64,000 nucleotides of DNA from Rhynchopus euleeides. Lineage: Eukaryota > Euglenozoa > Diplonemea > Diplonemida > Diplonemidae. The translations under genes and the position numbers were made by a program. The notes under the pieces are model-generated. The model was not told the origin of the DNA, searched no databases, and saw only the letters and a list, made by a program, of their open reading frames with translations. Shown here piece after piece: positions 40,901 to 48,851 of the stretch (positions are counted from its first letter, which is position 1; each line of letters begins with the position of its first letter). Location of the stretch: positions 186,001 through 250,000 of the forward strand of contig OY723256.1 of NCBI GenBank assembly GCA_963210315.1. The letters run 5' to 3'.

Positions 40901-42790
40901 GCCGCGTTCATGGCCAAGCCGGGCAGTCGCGACCCACGGACGTGGGCCGACTACGTCGTGTTGGCTGCGGTCGCGCGAGGGACGCGGTGCACCATCCTGC
41001 TCCTGGTTGACAACCAGGTGCCGATGGTGTTGCGCCCGATCGGGGAGGGCGGCACGCGCGACGCGTTCTGCTTGCGCAGGACTGGGGCGGAGTACGGGCA
41101 CTACTCTCCGCTCGTGCTGCCCAGGGCCATCCGCCAGCACCTCATGGCCCTACCCCCGCAGGAGCCCGCTGAGGACCTGCTCGAGTGCAGGTGGGCAGGA
41201 CTGATGGAGTGGGTGAAGGGTGATTCGCAGTTGGGCGTGCAGAGGTGCGAGAAGTGCAGCGGCTCGGTGGACCTGCGGAAGGCCCACAAGCAGTGTGGTG
41301 GGTGCTGGCGCCGGGTGTGCGACAAGTGCGCGAAGGGTCGTGGGGTGCGGCACTGCCCTGGGTACGTCCCGAGGGTCGAAGTGCTGGACGTCGACACCGG
41401 GGAGACCGCAGTGGTGCCACAGGGATTGCGTGAGGACCTGGAGCTGTCGCCGGGCCGGCGGGCACGCCGGGAGAGTCGCGCCAGCAGAGCAGCACAGCGC
41501 CCGCCCCGAGTCCCCCGGCCTGAGGGAAGTGAAGGTCCGCCTGGGTCGGCCCAGGGGGCCGAGGCGGAGATGAAGCAGGAGACGGCTGAGGGAGAAGGTG
41601 ATGGGGGGGCAAGGGGCGCCGCGCCGGATGTGGTGCCCCCTCCTCCGACTACAACAAGCCCCGGCGAGGGGTCGGCGCCCCCGCCGGCCCCCCAACAGGC
41701 GCCCCTCGGGGCGTCGGCCCCCCAAGTGCAGACCTCCCAGGGCAGCGGCTCCAACGCCTCTTCAACAGCCCTCCCTGGGGTGTCGGCGCTTCCGTCCGCC
41801 TCCCAACCGGCACCCGCAGGACAACCGACCCCGCGCGCTCAGACCTCCCAGGGCAGTGGCTCCAACGCCTCTTCAACAGCCCTCCCTGGGGTGTCGGCGC
41901 TTCCGTCCGCCTCCCAGCCGGCACCCGCAGGACAGTCGACCCCGCGCGCGCAGACCTCCCAGGGCAGTGGCTCCAACGCCTCTTCAACAGCCCTCCCTGG
42001 GACCCCTGTGCCGCTGTCGGCTGCCTCCCCGCAGACACCGGCAGGCAGGACAACACCCCGCGCGCGCGCCCAGGGCAGCGGCTCCCAAGCCTCTTCTACA
42101 GCCCTCCCTGGGTCGTGCGGCAAGGCTGTGGGGAAGGAGGGTGTGGCCGCAGCGATGCTGGCGGCGGGTAAGGTGACGCGGGTAGAGACAGCCGGGGCGA
42201 CGACACGCCGCAGCAGGAACGCGGTGTTGGGGGAGAAGCGGCGGGCGGCAGCGGATGGCGGATCGATGCAGGGTGGAGGCTCAAACGCGACCTCAACAGC
42301 CCCCCCTGGCATCAACGAGCCGCTGGCGTTCGACGACGACGACTACGTCGACAGCGATGACCTCGCCTGCAGCGGTGCCCCTGAGACCCAGGAGGAAGGC
42401 GCGCCGGTCGAGACGGTGGCAGCGACGGTGGGTCCGACGCGGGTGACGACGAGGCTGCTGGAGGAGCAGGCCCGCAAGGGTTGCGAGTGGGATGAGGGTG
42501 ATAGGGTGGCTGTGGATGGTGTGTCTCCGTGTGGGTCGATGGGAGGTGCACGCATCCCTGCGACGGCGGCGGGGTGGAAGAGCCTCTTTCACCCCCTGCA
42601 CGGCTCGCACCCGCTGACGCGGCAGGTGGCTGCGGTGGCGGTGAGGGAGTGGCACGCTGCGCGTGGGACGCAGAACGCGTGGAGCGTGCCGACGGCGAAG
42701 GCGGCGGCCCGAAGCCTTCGGGACACCGTCACGAAGATGTGGGAGTGTGACGGGGCGCGGAAGGGCGCGAAGGGGAAGACGAGGAGATGA
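31985..42790 (+). CDS. LINE polyprotein: OTU-like, zinc fingers, RT, REL endonuclease, OTU
   Basis: 3601 codons without a stop. About 35-225: two 95-residue repeats. About 300-415: three Cys-rich modules. About 875-990: DCLFVALHG ... DHYEAV, an OTU-like Cys/His pair. About 1042-1120: C2H2 finger (FCPMTACAG, HVSDHV) and zinc ribbon (CVICAK, CLQC). About 1310-1600: reverse transcriptase with GPSGLRADHL, KIDYENAFNTV, QGDPLGPLLF and YLDDG. About 1860: CQQCGEG...H...C knuckle. About 1918: KPADVYL then AIDVTV, the PD...D nuclease signature. About 2176: GDCAFDGI. Residues 1500-2248 recur at 2249-2997. HYSPLVL near 3039 completes the second OTU, followed by a CxxC-rich finger near 3087. An ancestral form without the duplication would be near 2850 residues. 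The first 700 residues may include frame-shifted or captured DNA. Confidence 0.8.
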   Translation: MVGREPPRRWQAPMVATLAVVALAVLTTAPLEQRQPGSPPVAGERGLAAPDEGRVRREEQGPHARPLLTPCLQGRGARRPHPPAKRPSRGIAVAAASPPRPPNMLQAAVPLTVKPPGRVPAHRQQRKGWQPGSPPVAGERGLAAPDEGRVRREEQGPHARPLLTPCLHGRGARRPHPPARRPSRGMAVAVARPPRPPNMLQAAVPLTVKPPGLAPAHRQQQKGSPPVPASWLGQVPRGSRPTVSLPALRVSLPSPLGGPSGGSGGGWNGSWAPPPLGGGWVVAGRRSGGRGGGGQTSVVDPKPTLTDLKDFICTCDVDNSVNVTGAKATFDKCVAKPCGDGQACKDPNRKYSRRNDAICACDKDPSLTSTGASTTLSKNACGSKQSKRGGDGQTCVDPKPTLTDLKDSFCACNGDGVRRYSGGNNNDSITDPGGVQQSPGAPSDTRTGSGFDNRNSYNIGSFEGNTLLVLALWVADGLLRAAGWAATGPHTRWPWVEAAPQAAWGALLRARWEAQGPTWEGIWGPGALLMGAGWLAAQAVVREVVRAGSKLGPWPRCRHLGLPPAVKEAWALWGAAATAPGGWGGALETGAVVLCAVWLCSRRAARGFWGRQRPGAVQLSSWAIWAATGGLAGGTGLVGTVQTAVEGCAGWFEEAAPQATVVATQGLAGLCVALWVLTAGFAWRGCLRRRRVVARRWTWPARRCSRWVSRRRHLDPLVPSTVCRSRLRNERGRAALRLELQANSLRAWCGDRGWWAMLLLLIGASSGGAPWAVIGTLALAAGTSAGWAARSAGGVWEAEATELVVRDMWRVLRKDAHAHMLLAEGVTGSKEGVVLGPRAMQGGDHDMVDEDAWGGVDELLEGYGAKRCPNAATRDCLFVALHGPTHPGPLDIARMRQELAARAGSESVKPQLSRLLKSAGQAERYRDGLAKTARGDHLALHLAAGAWDTVIVVVSGGPHPLIRVDPPRLKKGQETQRTRVIAFASDHYEAVTLGHAQAQKMRDAAVHALLGPDSWSTAAPECPAEVPDSTPIPLGVAPELLFCPMTACAGSALRRHKPFSSKASLREHVSDHVKRGEELPPGALRVVGMRQCVICAKVMSAQAQDTCLQCRKRVQPRDVPARRERVGQELTDEGRLPSLEEIHTARVAVSLSVPEAVLRPAAEVLVQALWDVAADKTRVTAWLRLFLVPKVLLRSYRGGKAKQKKARAARLEAITLWRAGKVSELWRCASASGQGAPREVQSPPTWEERERAVVQAARQGRLSTAMARTRSAGLAPASDATLATLRALHPAAEPPTIAKERRTEPADASPTDVFKALRGLPKGTGAGPSGLRADHLRALTQVEGVDVLQALTAVVNILRRGEAPPEIARHLAGASLVALPKPTGGVRPIAVGETLRRLVAKTLVAEVREKVGKLLLKGKQVGVAVDGGLDAATAVVRDYASRHKGTDRILVKIDYENAFNTVNRQAFLDAVRSDLPELAAWVEWCYAHPTALVYREHIILSEHGVQQGDPLGPLLFSLAIRKLTEDIARMPGLEGTIWYLDDGTLMGPPKAVGAAFAELEKRSAALGLKVSRRKCEVISLGGHTVAAIREVGLDVAASKKEEEVRMKLLQQNFEFLGAPVGDAAYCEAVMDRKLEEKFLPCLRELHKVRDAQVAMTLLRHCEGFCKVVFAMRAIGYKGRDYLKKYDREVDFVLATILGDEDGELPTEARKQAALPIRLSGLGVRRAADHSTAAALGAASSLFPLCLQLDPSHRWDAQTWKETAERHNECVLEADRIATLARPEMPLKQRDLSMAIIAKQQADLHEGADVTSMGRLLSESLPGAGSWVVAPPETQFAMQREEFQVACRLRLGAPVFSPGAMCQQCGEGLDESGAHIFACKASADRHRRHDAVRGGVYGLASAAGLAPQLEPNHVVLGRGKPADVYLPVGVSEERSRAIDVTVWSTTAQSSMQGAAKARGYTASRAEAAKHAKHDAKCQAEGMAFTAFALEQSGGMGTEAATLFRHLVNYAVDHKMGNRSELTRTWAARITVPLMRAIGKSAMRRGSLCLDLKSGNLRQRVKADPVPAIEPDFYFARDTGLDVLPPADWDCRLDEMDVEEAEETEGPVRSEPPPRRQPPPPPAEDDSAVEMDAMVDDPLAQLKEWRAQVDGGLPGVTARQQQARLGLRVPEGWSFVVGDCAFDGIAALGKETLGCDSAWLRQMGVQRALQDADLRMRVEEGPDMWAAFMAKPGSRDPRTWADYVVLAAVALSEHGVQQGDPLGPLLFSLAIRKLTEDIARMPGLEGTIWYLDDGTLMGPPKAVGAAFAELEKRSAALGLKVSRRKCEVISLGGHTVAAIREVGLDVAASKKEEEVRMKLLQQNFEFLGAPVGDAAYCEAVMDRKLEEKFLPCLRELHKVRDAQVAMTLLRHCEGFCKVVFAMRAIGYKGREYLKKYDREVDFVLATILGDEDGELPTEARKQAALPIRLSGLGVRRAADHSTAAALGAASSLFPLCLQLDPSHRWDAQTWKETAERHNECVLEADRIATLARPETPLKQRDLSMAIIAKQQADLHEGADVTSMGRLLSESLPGAGSWVVAPPETQFAMQREEFQVACRLRLGAPVFSPGAMCQQCGEGLDESGAHIFACKASADRHRRHDAVRGGVYGLASAAGLAPQLEPNHVVLGRGKPADVYLPVGVSEERSRAIDVTVWSTTAQSSMQGAAKARGYTASRAEAAKHAKHDAKCQAEGMAFTAFALEQSGGMGTEAATLFRHLVNYAVDHKMGNRSELTRTWAARITVPLMRAIGKSAMRRGSLCLDLKSGNLRQRVKADPVPAIEPDFYFARDTGLDVLPPADWDCRLDEMDVEEAEETEGPVRSEPPPRRQPPPPPAEDDSAVEMDAMVDDPLAQLKEWRAQVDGGLPGVTARQQQARLGLRVPEGWSFVVGDCAFDGIAALGKETLGCDSAWLRQMGVQRALQDADLRMRVEEGPDMWAAFMAKPGSRDPRTWADYVVLAAVARGTRCTILLLVDNQVPMVLRPIGEGGTRDAFCLRRTGAEYGHYSPLVLPRAIRQHLMALPPQEPAEDLLECRWAGLMEWVKGDSQLGVQRCEKCSGSVDLRKAHKQCGGCWRRVCDKCAKGRGVRHCPGYVPRVEVLDVDTGETAVVPQGLREDLELSPGRRARRESRASRAAQRPPRVPRPEGSEGPPGSAQGAEAEMKQETAEGEGDGGARGAAPDVVPPPPTTTSPGEGSAPPPAPQQAPLGASAPQVQTSQGSGSNASSTALPGVSALPSASQPAPAGQPTPRAQTSQGSGSNASSTALPGVSALPSASQPAPAGQSTPRAQTSQGSGSNASSTALPGTPVPLSAASPQTPAGRTTPRARAQGSGSQASSTALPGSCGKAVGKEGVAAAMLAAGKVTRVETAGATTRRSRNAVLGEKRRAAADGGSMQGGGSNATSTAPPGINEPLAFDDDDYVDSDDLACSGAPETQEEGAPVETVAATVGPTRVTTRLLEEQARKGCEWDEGDRVAVDGVSPCGSMGGARIPATAAGWKSLFHPLHGSHPLTRQVAAVAVREWHAARGTQNAWSVPTAKAAARSLRDTVTKMWECDGARKGAKGKTRR
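32087..32655 (+). repeat. Two 285-bp tandem repeats at the LINE 5' end
   Basis: CAGCCCGGGTCGCCCCCGGT recurs at 32087 and 32372, and the two 285-bp units (95 codons each) are nearly identical, preserving the frame. Tandem 5' units are common in LINE promoters, so this could be a regulatory array as well as coding sequence. Confidence 0.8.
32875..33230 (+). other. Cys-rich modules at the LINE N-terminus, possible captured host surface-protein exon
   Basis: Two copies of DPKPTLTDLKD followed by (F)xCxC, with CGDGQACKDPN and AICACDKDPS between them. This is a repeated six-Cys style module typical of secreted or surface proteins, not of retrotransposon proteins. After it the frame becomes Trp/Ala/Gly-rich and may no longer be the true reading frame. 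Capture is an inference. Confidence 0.4.
36482..38728 (+). repeat. Internal duplication of the LINE ORF, unit 1
   Basis: The unit starts CTCTCGGAGCATGGGGTG (within RT motif B, just before QGDPLGP) and ends after VVLAAVA within the OTU domain. It is 2247 bp, exactly 749 codons, directly followed by a second unit. Only isolated differences are visible (for example GRDY/GREY, PEMPL/PETPL and one silent change in YLDDG). Confidence 0.95.
38729..40975 (+). repeat. Internal duplication of the LINE ORF, unit 2
   Basis: Direct tandem copy of 36482-38728. It keeps RT motifs B and C, the zinc knuckle, the nuclease and the first half of the OTU, but lacks RT motif A (KIDYENAF), so only unit 1 joins a complete RT. 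The full OTU exists only at the end of unit 2. Confidence 0.95.
41730..42117 (+). repeat. 111-bp tandem repeats in the LINE C-terminus
   Basis: Three full and one diverged unit of 37 codons, each with QTSQGSGSNASSTALPG and a Pro/Ala linker. CAGACCTCCCAGGGCAG recurs at 41730, 41841 and 41952. This is a disordered linker between the Cys-rich finger and the basic tail. Confidence 0.85.
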
Positions 42791-43799
42791 AGCCCGTGAG
42801 GGCAGGTCATCATCCCCAGGAGGGCCGGCTCCTGACTCCGGCCACTATACCCCCCCCCCCTCCCAGCAGAAATGTGTGCAGACAAGACACCAGGAGTGTG
42901 ACCCCCTCAGTTAGGTGGTCGCGACCCCGAGAACAACAACAACACCCCCTCCCCCTTGATCTTATCAGTCACTCCCCCCCCCCCCTTTCCATCCGTCCCT
43001 CACTCTACCTATCCCCCCCCCCCTTTCCTCAACACCCCCGCCCCTCCCTTGACGTTTGTGCATTCCACCATTCCATTACCCCTTACACTAGATTCCGCAA
43101 CAACTGTCCGGATTGCCTCGACCGCCACTTAACCCAACAAAACAGCCACTCAGGCACGTTACGGCACCGAGAATCCAGGTCATTTGTACAGTATAGATCA
43201 TTGTGCATGTCTAAACCCCTCCCAACGGTCCCCACACGCGGTTCGACGGGTCGGCGAGAGCACCTGCCCTCCGAGACCCGCCGGAGACACGCGCTTTAAC
43301 TCCCTCCACCCCTTTCTTGTGTTTCTCCGAGCAGGTCCGACCTGTCTCTGACCCCTCTTCGGTCCCCTAGTCCCCACGCCCCTTAACGCCTCTACAGGCA
43401 GCCACACAGGTTGACGGACGGCGACAGCGGGTTTTCGAGAGCACACAAGGCCGACACCACCCTGCGAGGAGGGAGTGCCTCTCTGATTGACTCGCGACGC
43501 TCGCTCCAAGTCTTGCCCTTGTGTTTCGTGTTACCTTTGCTCACTTGCCAACAGACAGCGCCAGGGATGGAAGTGGGTGGTCTGGGTCTCGGAAGGGAGA
43601 GGTGTGTCTCAAGGCCTCGTCAAGTTGTGCATGGGTGGTTGGGTGGCGGATGGGAGAGTACAGGCCGTTGAGCCCAGCACGCGTGCATGAGAGAGAGAGG
43701 GATTTGAGGCCCCCCGCCCCCAGGTTCCCTGCCCACCTGGACGGACCCAAGTGCCTCACACCGGTTCTCTCCCCACCCGGTGGTCCACCTGACGGGCAA

Positions 43800-43830
<31 letters not shown>
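42791..43830 (+). other. LINE 3' region with poly(A) tail
   Basis: C-rich runs near 42847-42862, 42975-42986 and 43013-43022, otherwise no structure, ending in 27 A (43804-43830). The A run right after the element and the same-strand orientation fix the 3' end. A short stretch at 43093-43125 reads FRNNCPDCLDR, resembling the SAC phosphatase motif. Confidence 0.7.
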
Positions 43831-45222
43831 TGACACAGACCCTCGGCATTCGGAGAGAGCGGATGGGCATTCGTTGAGGGGTGGTGGAAAATGGCACCCT
43901 CCGAAGCGCACAGACTTGAAGAACATATAGACTACCGGAACAAACGAAGAAAAGTGGAAGACTCACTAGCGCAGGTGGGGCTAGTCCAGAAGGGAGGCAC
44001 CTGCGGCCCACTGCCCTCAATGGCCGGATTGCCTGTTTGGGCAAGCAAGCCCTTCGGCACTGTATTGGAGTGTCCACCCCAGCACCGCAAAAAAAACAAG
44101 GGAAGGTGACGCCAGTACCCCCTTCACTTTTCGCCCGGCGGGCTTCGTGGCAATGATAACACCCTCCACATGCCCCATTCCCCATGATGATGAAGCACGC
44201 AGTGAACCCAGCACCGAAACCCCTGGGGCCGTTGCTCCCCCCCCCCCCCACCACCACCACCACCACCGACCAGACATCTGGGTTTCCACCTAAAAACAGA
44301 AACTCTTGAATCGACTCCCATTTTGTTCAGTGATATCCCGGGGCGCGAGCCTTGCGCGCAACGTCACTCTCTGTCCTCTCTCTCTCTCTGACCCCCACAC
44401 ACCCCACACCACTCACGCCCTACGTAGGCAGGGCAACTCTCGAGAAAAAGAAGGGGGGGGGGGGGCGTGGAAAGGCAGTGGGGTAAAGGTGGAGCCGTAC
44501 ATCTGTGTGTGTGTGTGTGTGGTCTGGTGGTAGTGACCATGCTTTTTATTGGGTAGACCCACGCGCAGATCTTGGGGTGTGTGTGTGTGTGGTTATGAAG
44601 TTTTAAGGCGGTGTCGCCCTGCACGGGCAGTAGCACCTCCCCTTCAGTATCGCACTCCCGAAGGATTCCCCAACACGACGTGACACCGGTTTCGACGCGT
44701 ACTCTTCGTACCCCTCCCCCCGGCCGCGGGGTGTGTGTGTGTGTGTACAGTGGATGTCACATCAAAGCAGAGCAGGTGATTAGCGTGCTCTGCACGACTT
44801 TAATAAGTGTGTGTGGTGGTGGCCACGTTTTGTGTGGGGAGATCCTGTGCGGATCATAGCCCAAGTGTGTGTATGTGTGGTGATCACTTTTTTGTTGGGG
44901 GTGGAGGTTGTGGCCGCCTGTGCGTGTGTGGGGGAGGAACCCCGATGCCCAAAGCGTGGCAGAGTGCCACGGATTTCCGGTTTAGATTTCGCGAAACTCG
45001 CGGTGCAATCAGGGGACGGGCGTCCCCACCACTCATCCCCTCACGGCACGAGAAGCGACCCCACGAGTTCGGGGGTGGGTCCGCTCCGTTCTCCCCAACA
45101 CAATGCGGAGGGCAGTTGATTCAAGCGTCCCCCTCTCCTGCCAGCTACCAGCAGACCGGCTGGCATTTCTCCTTCTGAAAACGCGCGGGGGGGGGGGGGG
45201 GTAGGGGGGGTCAAATGGGGGT
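43831..45222. other. Gene-poor DNA rich in GT microsatellites
   Basis: CCA/CAC runs near 44236-44270, CT and GT repeats at 44376-44390, 44502-44522, 44577-44592 and 44730-44746. It contains one block (44581-44711) conserved near the phosphatase gene start. No gene is recognised. Confidence 0.45.
44581..44711 (+). repeat. 131-bp block duplicated at 55011-55142
   Basis: A GT microsatellite, then GGTTATGAAGTTTTAAGGCG, GCCCTGCACGGGCAG (a perfect small hairpin) and CCCAACACGACGTGACACCG, ending CGTACTCTTCG. The second copy differs at only a few positions. It is not a tRNA or 5S gene by inspection. It may be an unknown structured RNA or regulatory block. Confidence 0.7.
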
Positions 45223-45680
45223 GACAAACACGATTTTTTCAAAAAACCGGCGCAGAGGCCCCAAAGCCCCCGTAAACCCTCCAAACCCCCCCAGATCGGT
45301 CCGGAAACCCATCGAACCCCACTTTTCCACCATTCCGGGCACCTCAGGTGCCCGAATTGGGGTACCTAAATTTTGTGCCACCGTTTGGTACCGTACAGTG
45401 CCACTGTGTGGGAGGTTGGAAAAGAAAATGCCCCAACACACCACATCTGAGGGTTGCAATGCATGTTGCTTGCCAACCACGTCATCCGGTGGGTGTCAGG
45501 CGCTATGTAGGTGGCATTAGCCAGGTCTTCGATGTGTTCTGGCTTGTATATATACCTCCCTGCCACCATGCACCGGGAGGCTGCCTGTTTCGATGGGTTT
45601 CCGGACCGATCTGGGGGGGTTTGGAGGGTTTACGGGGGCTTTGGGGCCTCTGCGCCGGTTTTTTGAAAAATCGTGTTTGT
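45223..45680. mobile_element. Long-TIR MITE (about 90-bp arms)
   Basis: ACAAACACGATTTTTTCAA with CCGGCGCAGAGGCCCC at the left is matched in inverse by GGGGCCTCTGCGCCGG with TTTTTTGAAAAATCGTG at the right. Arms are about 90 bp with few mismatches. The middle (about 45320-45590) is unrelated single-copy DNA. The target duplication is unclear. Confidence 0.75.
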
Positions 45681-45834
45681 CCACGTAAAAGGGTCACGGT
45701 GGACTTCTGCATTGCGTGAGTAACTGTTTTCAAGAGTTCCGATTCGCAGGAGTACCACTTCCGCAATGCAGAAGTATACTTAGGAAATGCAGGAGTATAC
45801 TTCTGCATTCCAGGAGTCACGCAAGGCAAAAATG

Positions 45835-45965
45835 AGTGAACGGGCAGCATGCCGTTCCTCTTTTTTGCCTCGTGAGAGGTTCCCCCCCCACCAGGCAAGG
45901 TGAAAAATGAAGAAACGGGCAGCATGCCGTTCTACATTTTCCCTTGCAAGGCAGGGAGGGCGCCC
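45835..45965. repeat. Imperfect tandem pair around CGGGCAGCATGCCG
   Basis: Two units containing AAATGAGTGAACGGGCAGC or AAATGAAGAAACGGGCAGC followed by CATGCCGTTC. The module is the same one that forms the 74-bp tandem array at 58741-58935. GCATGC is a palindrome in each. Confidence 0.75.
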
Positions 45966-47329
45966 CCCATGCCAGACAGCAGCCACCCCTGCAGGGGCAA
46001 CAACTGACGGGCATGGGGGAACGAGGTGGGTCTGGACCCGACACCGCCACCACACGCGCAGTGCACCTTTCGGATACGCTGTCGTGAGTGGGGTGTGGGC
46101 AGTTCCCCTATCCTGTGAGCTCCTTTCGGACGAAGAGGTGCAGCGGTTATCTGCAACCTTCGTCCTGGACTTGCCTCGGGGGGAACGCCACGGTTTACCG
46201 CGGGTCCCGACGAGGGCACTCAGGCAGGATCTTCACGCCACCCCGCACCGAGGTCCCTTCTCACGCGGCGTGTCTCCCAGGTTCATGGCGGCGTCATCAG
46301 GTCAGGCTTTGTAGTCTCTACACCATCAGTAGTAAGGGAAATCCTAAAACCATACATGAAATCCACCTTTTGGGCCGCTGGTGTACGAGGCTTGTTCCTC
46401 CAATTGAATCATGTTTGCTGTGTCAGGCAATATCAATACAGCCGCTGAAAGAAGTCGAGGTGTTGTGGATCTGCTGCTCACAGGAAGGATTCAGGGAGGA
46501 TCACAAGACTGACCACCCTCTTTCCTTTGTCAAGTACCCTGTAAAGCATCAGAACACCAAGTATCTTTCAACACTACATGTTCAAGAGTGGAATCAGTGG
46601 AATCGGAAGGGGTCACCTACCACACGGACACAGTTCCCGCGACTAATAAATGCCGAGAGTTCCGGTGTCCGACCACCTGGTATTACTTGGCTCCATCCAC
46701 CCAGTCATTACGAGGGGGCGTCCCTTGAAGCCAGTTCCGCAGAACTCAGACCCCCCTTAAAACCAATGTCCTGTGTAGACAACTACTTAGCCTGCCTGAT
46801 GACGACACCAATTCGCTGGGAGAGAGGCCGCGGTCCAGGACCCCAATGGGGATGACGTGGCATTGTTTGACCGGATCGGTTGTGTAAGTGTGTAGCCCCC
46901 TCCGCCCTCTGTCCCTCCCCCCAGGGTGGTGTGTGGAGGCGAGAAGCGCAAACAGCAGCAATGCAGGCATAGCAAAAAGTGGATCCCTGCAGGTAGACCC
47001 TCGGGGTACATCCCTATCATCGGGTCACCTGAAATTTCCCAATTTGAAAATCTGCAACAATCAAGGCAACACGCGATGGGATGGGGCACATGACCTTGCA
47101 CAGGGGTGGGGGGGCAGAAGGCAGGGGGTGGGGTTGCGGTTGGGGTAGGTATAGCGTTTGAATACTTGAGTTTTGTCTGAATTTCGCACAAAAGACGACC
47201 CGAACCTCATTTGGCCGATTTTCTCCCCACAACCCCGATTTGGAGGCAAACCTCATTTGCTTGATTTTTGGGATCACATGAGTGAATTCGGGGGGCGAAA
47301 CCTCGCGATTTTCTCAGTGGCATGAAGCA

Positions 47330-47545
47330 CGGTTATTCAGTGCCATCACGAGAGAGAGTCCAGATTCAGACCGAGTGGCAATCCTCTTCCACGGCCAGGC
47401 AGAGCTTGCGCGGGGGCAAGATGGCTGAGGTGCCGGGCGTCTACAGATGCTCCACACACACGACGAGCGCCAGCAGGAGTACTGGTTTCCCACAGATTCC
47501 TGACCTCCTCTACTTCCACAAGGGCGCAGGCAGCCACATGGGAGT
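47330..47545. repeat. About 215-bp block duplicated at 61999-62195
   Basis: Both carry CACGAGAGAGAGTCCAGATT, GGCCAGGCAGAGCTTGCGCG, GCGTCTACAGATGCTCCACA and AGGAGTACTGGTTTCC with few differences. One frame reads HERESRFRPCVILFHGQAEL. It might be a piece of a host or transposase gene, but I cannot place it. Confidence 0.75.
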
Positions 47546-47571
47546 GCTCATTCCATTCCCAGACATCCTAT

Positions 47572-47603
47572 AGTTCGCCCAACTTTGACATGTTGGGCGA
47601 ACT
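47572..47603. repeat. Perfect 12-bp hairpin
   Basis: AGTTCGCCCAAC and GTTGGGCGAACT separated by 8 bases. No T-run follows, so it is not a simple terminator. It lies just after the duplicated block inside the CACGGTGG-ended element. Confidence 0.7.
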
Positions 47604-47706
47604 CAGATGGCAATACATGGGGCGTCGATGCGGGTGGTCCGCACCAGCGCCCCATGATGTCTTGAGTGTTTGTATTTCGCCCACAAAACGACCCGAACTT
47701 CATGTA

Positions 47707-48729
47707 CAGTCATCCAACAAACATTGGTGGGGTAAAAACCCACCTTAGCTCCAAAATCGTACTCCTTTCGCTATAATAAGAGAAACACCCTGCCCAGCAA
47801 CTGCAAAAAGGCAGATCCGGGCTACTTTTCGTTGAGCGCACACTCCTGTGTCAAAGGCTGTGTAAGCCCCTGTGAAGTGGCATGAAGGTGATCCTTATAA
47901 AGCTTCAGTCATACGATTTCCTTCGTTACTTCGCGACTTCGCTCCGCTTCGTCGCTCGTAACTGGTAAAAAGTGTCACTTCAACTCTGCCGCTCTTCCTC
48001 TACTACTTGGTACTTCGTTTGATGCGTTGACGCTTCCACACACACTTACAAACCCACTTGCCTGATGAAGGGGGTGGTGTGTAGAGCACGTTTGGCAGAG
48101 CTGAATGACACTTTCCGCGCGAAAGTCGTGTGCGTAAAAAAAATCCTAAAACCCACCTTAGTTTTTACCCCAGGGCAACAGAACACAAAGCAGATTTTTG
48201 CAGAAATGTGGTGGGAGGGGGCGGGGGGTTGGGGACGGCTGTCTTGCAAAGCGCAACTCTCTCCTCAGCATCAGCAGAACAGCAGGTACCGACACAGTGT
48301 GAACTTTGACGAAACTTAGCGGTGTCCCCTGTAGACAAGCACTACAGGAAGGGGGACGGTGCCTCCCTGCCGCCGGAGGCCACGGTAGTGAACATCTGTT
48401 CCTTCCGGGCTGAACTGGATCGCTCCGACATCAGGTCGGAACCCAGTGCTGCGCGGGAGTCACTGGAAGCAGTAGAATGACAGCACAAGAGTGAACATAT
48501 TCCCTAGAAAACAACCCGCCCTACTTCCCGAAAAATCTGCAAGGGGTGTTCCGTGTAGGTTCCATGTCGGTTGCGTGTGGGTCAAAAACGCGATTTTGAT
48601 CACCCCAAATATGCATTGTGTTCTGCTGCCCTGGGGTAAAAACTTTGATGGGGTAATAACCCACCTTCGCTCTGAGAAATCCTGAAATCCACCTTAGTTT
48701 TTACCCTACCAATGTTTGTTGGACAACTG
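47707..48729. mobile_element. Tc1-like MITE (CAGT ends, TA target)
   Basis: CAGTCATCCAACAAACATTGG at the left is matched by the inverse of CAGTTGTCCAACAAACATTGG at the right, with TA on both sides (47705-47706 and 48730-48731). Behind the ends follow GGGGTAAAAAC and an inverse copy. The element is 1023 bp and no transposase is seen. The text just inside its left end (TCGTACTCCTTTCGCT to CGTTGAGCGCACAC) recurs just outside its right end at 48772-48851. Confidence 0.7.
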
Positions 48730-48851
48730 TATTTAATTTTTGGAACCGCATAGTTGAATTCGGGATCAAAAATCGTACTCCTTTCGCTGTATTGTAGACT
48801 CTGTCCAGCAACTGCGGGAGAACAGTTCCGGACGACCTTTCGTTGAGCGCA

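Larger units (their letters stand above)
31985..43830 (+). mobile_element. Non-LTR retrotransposon (LINE) of the REL-endonuclease type with OTU domains
   Basis: One giant ORF (31985-42790), a 1.0-kb C-rich 3' region and a 27-nt A tail (43804-43830). Domain order is OTU-like region, C2H2/zinc-ribbon fingers, reverse transcriptase, CCHC knuckle, PD-D restriction-like endonuclease, OTU protease, Cys-rich finger and a repeat-rich tail. A central restriction-like endonuclease placed after the RT is the R2/NeSL-like plan; OTU proteases are known in some algal LINEs such as the RandI/Dualen group. An internal tandem duplication of 2247 bp expands it. The 5' end and target duplication were not found, so 31985 is only the ORF start. 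Confidence 0.85.

Noticed and set aside
31985-43830. LTR retroelement for the giant RT-bearing ORF
   Set aside because: No long terminal repeats, no protease-integrase order, an A tail, and a PD-D nuclease downstream of the RT all point to a non-LTR element.
43804-43830. A tail as evidence for a processed pseudogene or SINE
   Set aside because: The A run directly follows the LINE 3' region on the same strand, and no other gene copy ends there.
44581-44711. tRNA or 5S rRNA gene
   Set aside because: No cloverleaf, no A/B box or internal control pattern; only a short hairpin is visible.
46088-46855. 255-codon open frame
   Set aside because: Low-quality composition, no motif, inside a transposon-rich interval, and competing frames of similar length. 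Not called as a gene.
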